Source: Methylococcaceae bacterium (GTDB lineage Bacteria > Pseudomonadota > Gammaproteobacteria > Methylococcales > UBA1147). Taken from it: a stretch of DNA of 5,878 bases. The DNA lies in the NCBI GenBank assembly GCA_022616595.1, contig JAKEEL010000217.1:1-5878 (forward strand), read 5' to 3'. Shown one piece after another: positions 5,741 to 5,878 of the stretch. Within the stretch, counting starts at the first letter, position 1. Each line of letters starts with the position of its first letter. The notes under the pieces were generated by a model. That model made no database searches. It was not told the DNA's origin and saw only the letters and a program-made list of their open reading frames with translations. The position numbers and the translations under genes were made by a program.

Positions 5741-5784
5741 AAATGCGAATCTATTCGGGAACTCTCGTCGCCGTGCTCGCGACG

Positions 5785-5878
5785 TCAGGGCAGCGGTACT
5801 TCGAGTGTGTAAGCGTCTGCGTGATGGAAATCCGGACGGTCCGGCGGGTGTTGCAAGGCCCAGTAGGAAAGAGATCCC
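5785..5878 (-). CDS. C-terminal end of a DOMON-like protein (partial)
   Basis: The last 30 codons and TGA stop (5785-5787) of a gene entering from the right edge. The peptide contains SYWALQHPPDRPDFHH followed by ADAYTLEVPLP. The YWAL-HPP-PDFHH ending resembles the C-terminus I associate with bacterial DOMON-like domain proteins, but this is from memory of the family and the fragment is short. The frame is open to the edge and the composition is protein-like, so that it is coding is fairly secure. It ends 44 bp before the phosphopantetheinyl transferase start. Confidence 0.5.
   Translation of the reverse strand, partial: GSLSYWALQHPPDRPDFHHADAYTLEVPLP

Overview
The window appears to be chromosomal DNA of a proteobacterium, probably a gammaproteobacterium. 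This is inferred from the set of protein families (a bacterial DUF1640/CCDC90-like coiled-coil protein, a DUF4410 lipoprotein, a Cys-rich GLG1-type exported protein, a DUF374 acyltransferase) and a moderately GC-rich composition. No gene gives a species-level identification. Every gene I can support lies on the minus strand, so transcription runs from high to low coordinates. Two genes are cut by the window edges. I see no rRNA, tRNA, CRISPR array, insertion sequence or phage gene.

In order of transcription (right to left): the last 30 residues of a protein resembling DOMON-like proteins (5785-5878, partial); an Sfp-type 4'-phosphopantetheinyl transferase (4970-5740); a 183-bp gap that may hold a 37-residue ORF (4806-4919); a DUF4410 lipoprotein (4031-4786); a small secreted protein with four cysteines (3735-3983); a fatty acyl-AMP ligase carrying its own C-terminal acyl carrier domain (1663-3627); a DUF374 lysophospholipid-acyltransferase-like protein whose GTG start lies 5 bp after the ligase stop (962-1657); a coiled-coil protein built of near-identical repeats with its own predicted sigma70 promoter (329-763); and the N-terminus of an MFS transporter of the metabolite:H+ symporter type (1-221, partial).

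The most coherent story is lipid acylation. The ligase would activate a fatty acid as acyl-AMP and pass it to its in-cis carrier domain. The phosphopantetheinyl transferase encoded nearby could install the thiol arm on that domain. The tightly coupled DUF374 protein is a natural candidate to move the acyl group onto a lipid or other acceptor. This resembles the logic of E. coli Aas (acyl-ACP synthetase fused to a lysophospholipid acyltransferase), but with the parts divided differently. Two envelope proteins of unknown function sit between the phosphopantetheinyl transferase and the ligase; whether they belong to the same pathway cannot be decided from sequence alone.

The left third is less clearly linked. 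The coiled-coil gene lies between two copies of an identical 16-bp GC-rich hairpin-forming sequence, and its gene has expanded by 11- and 18-residue units.
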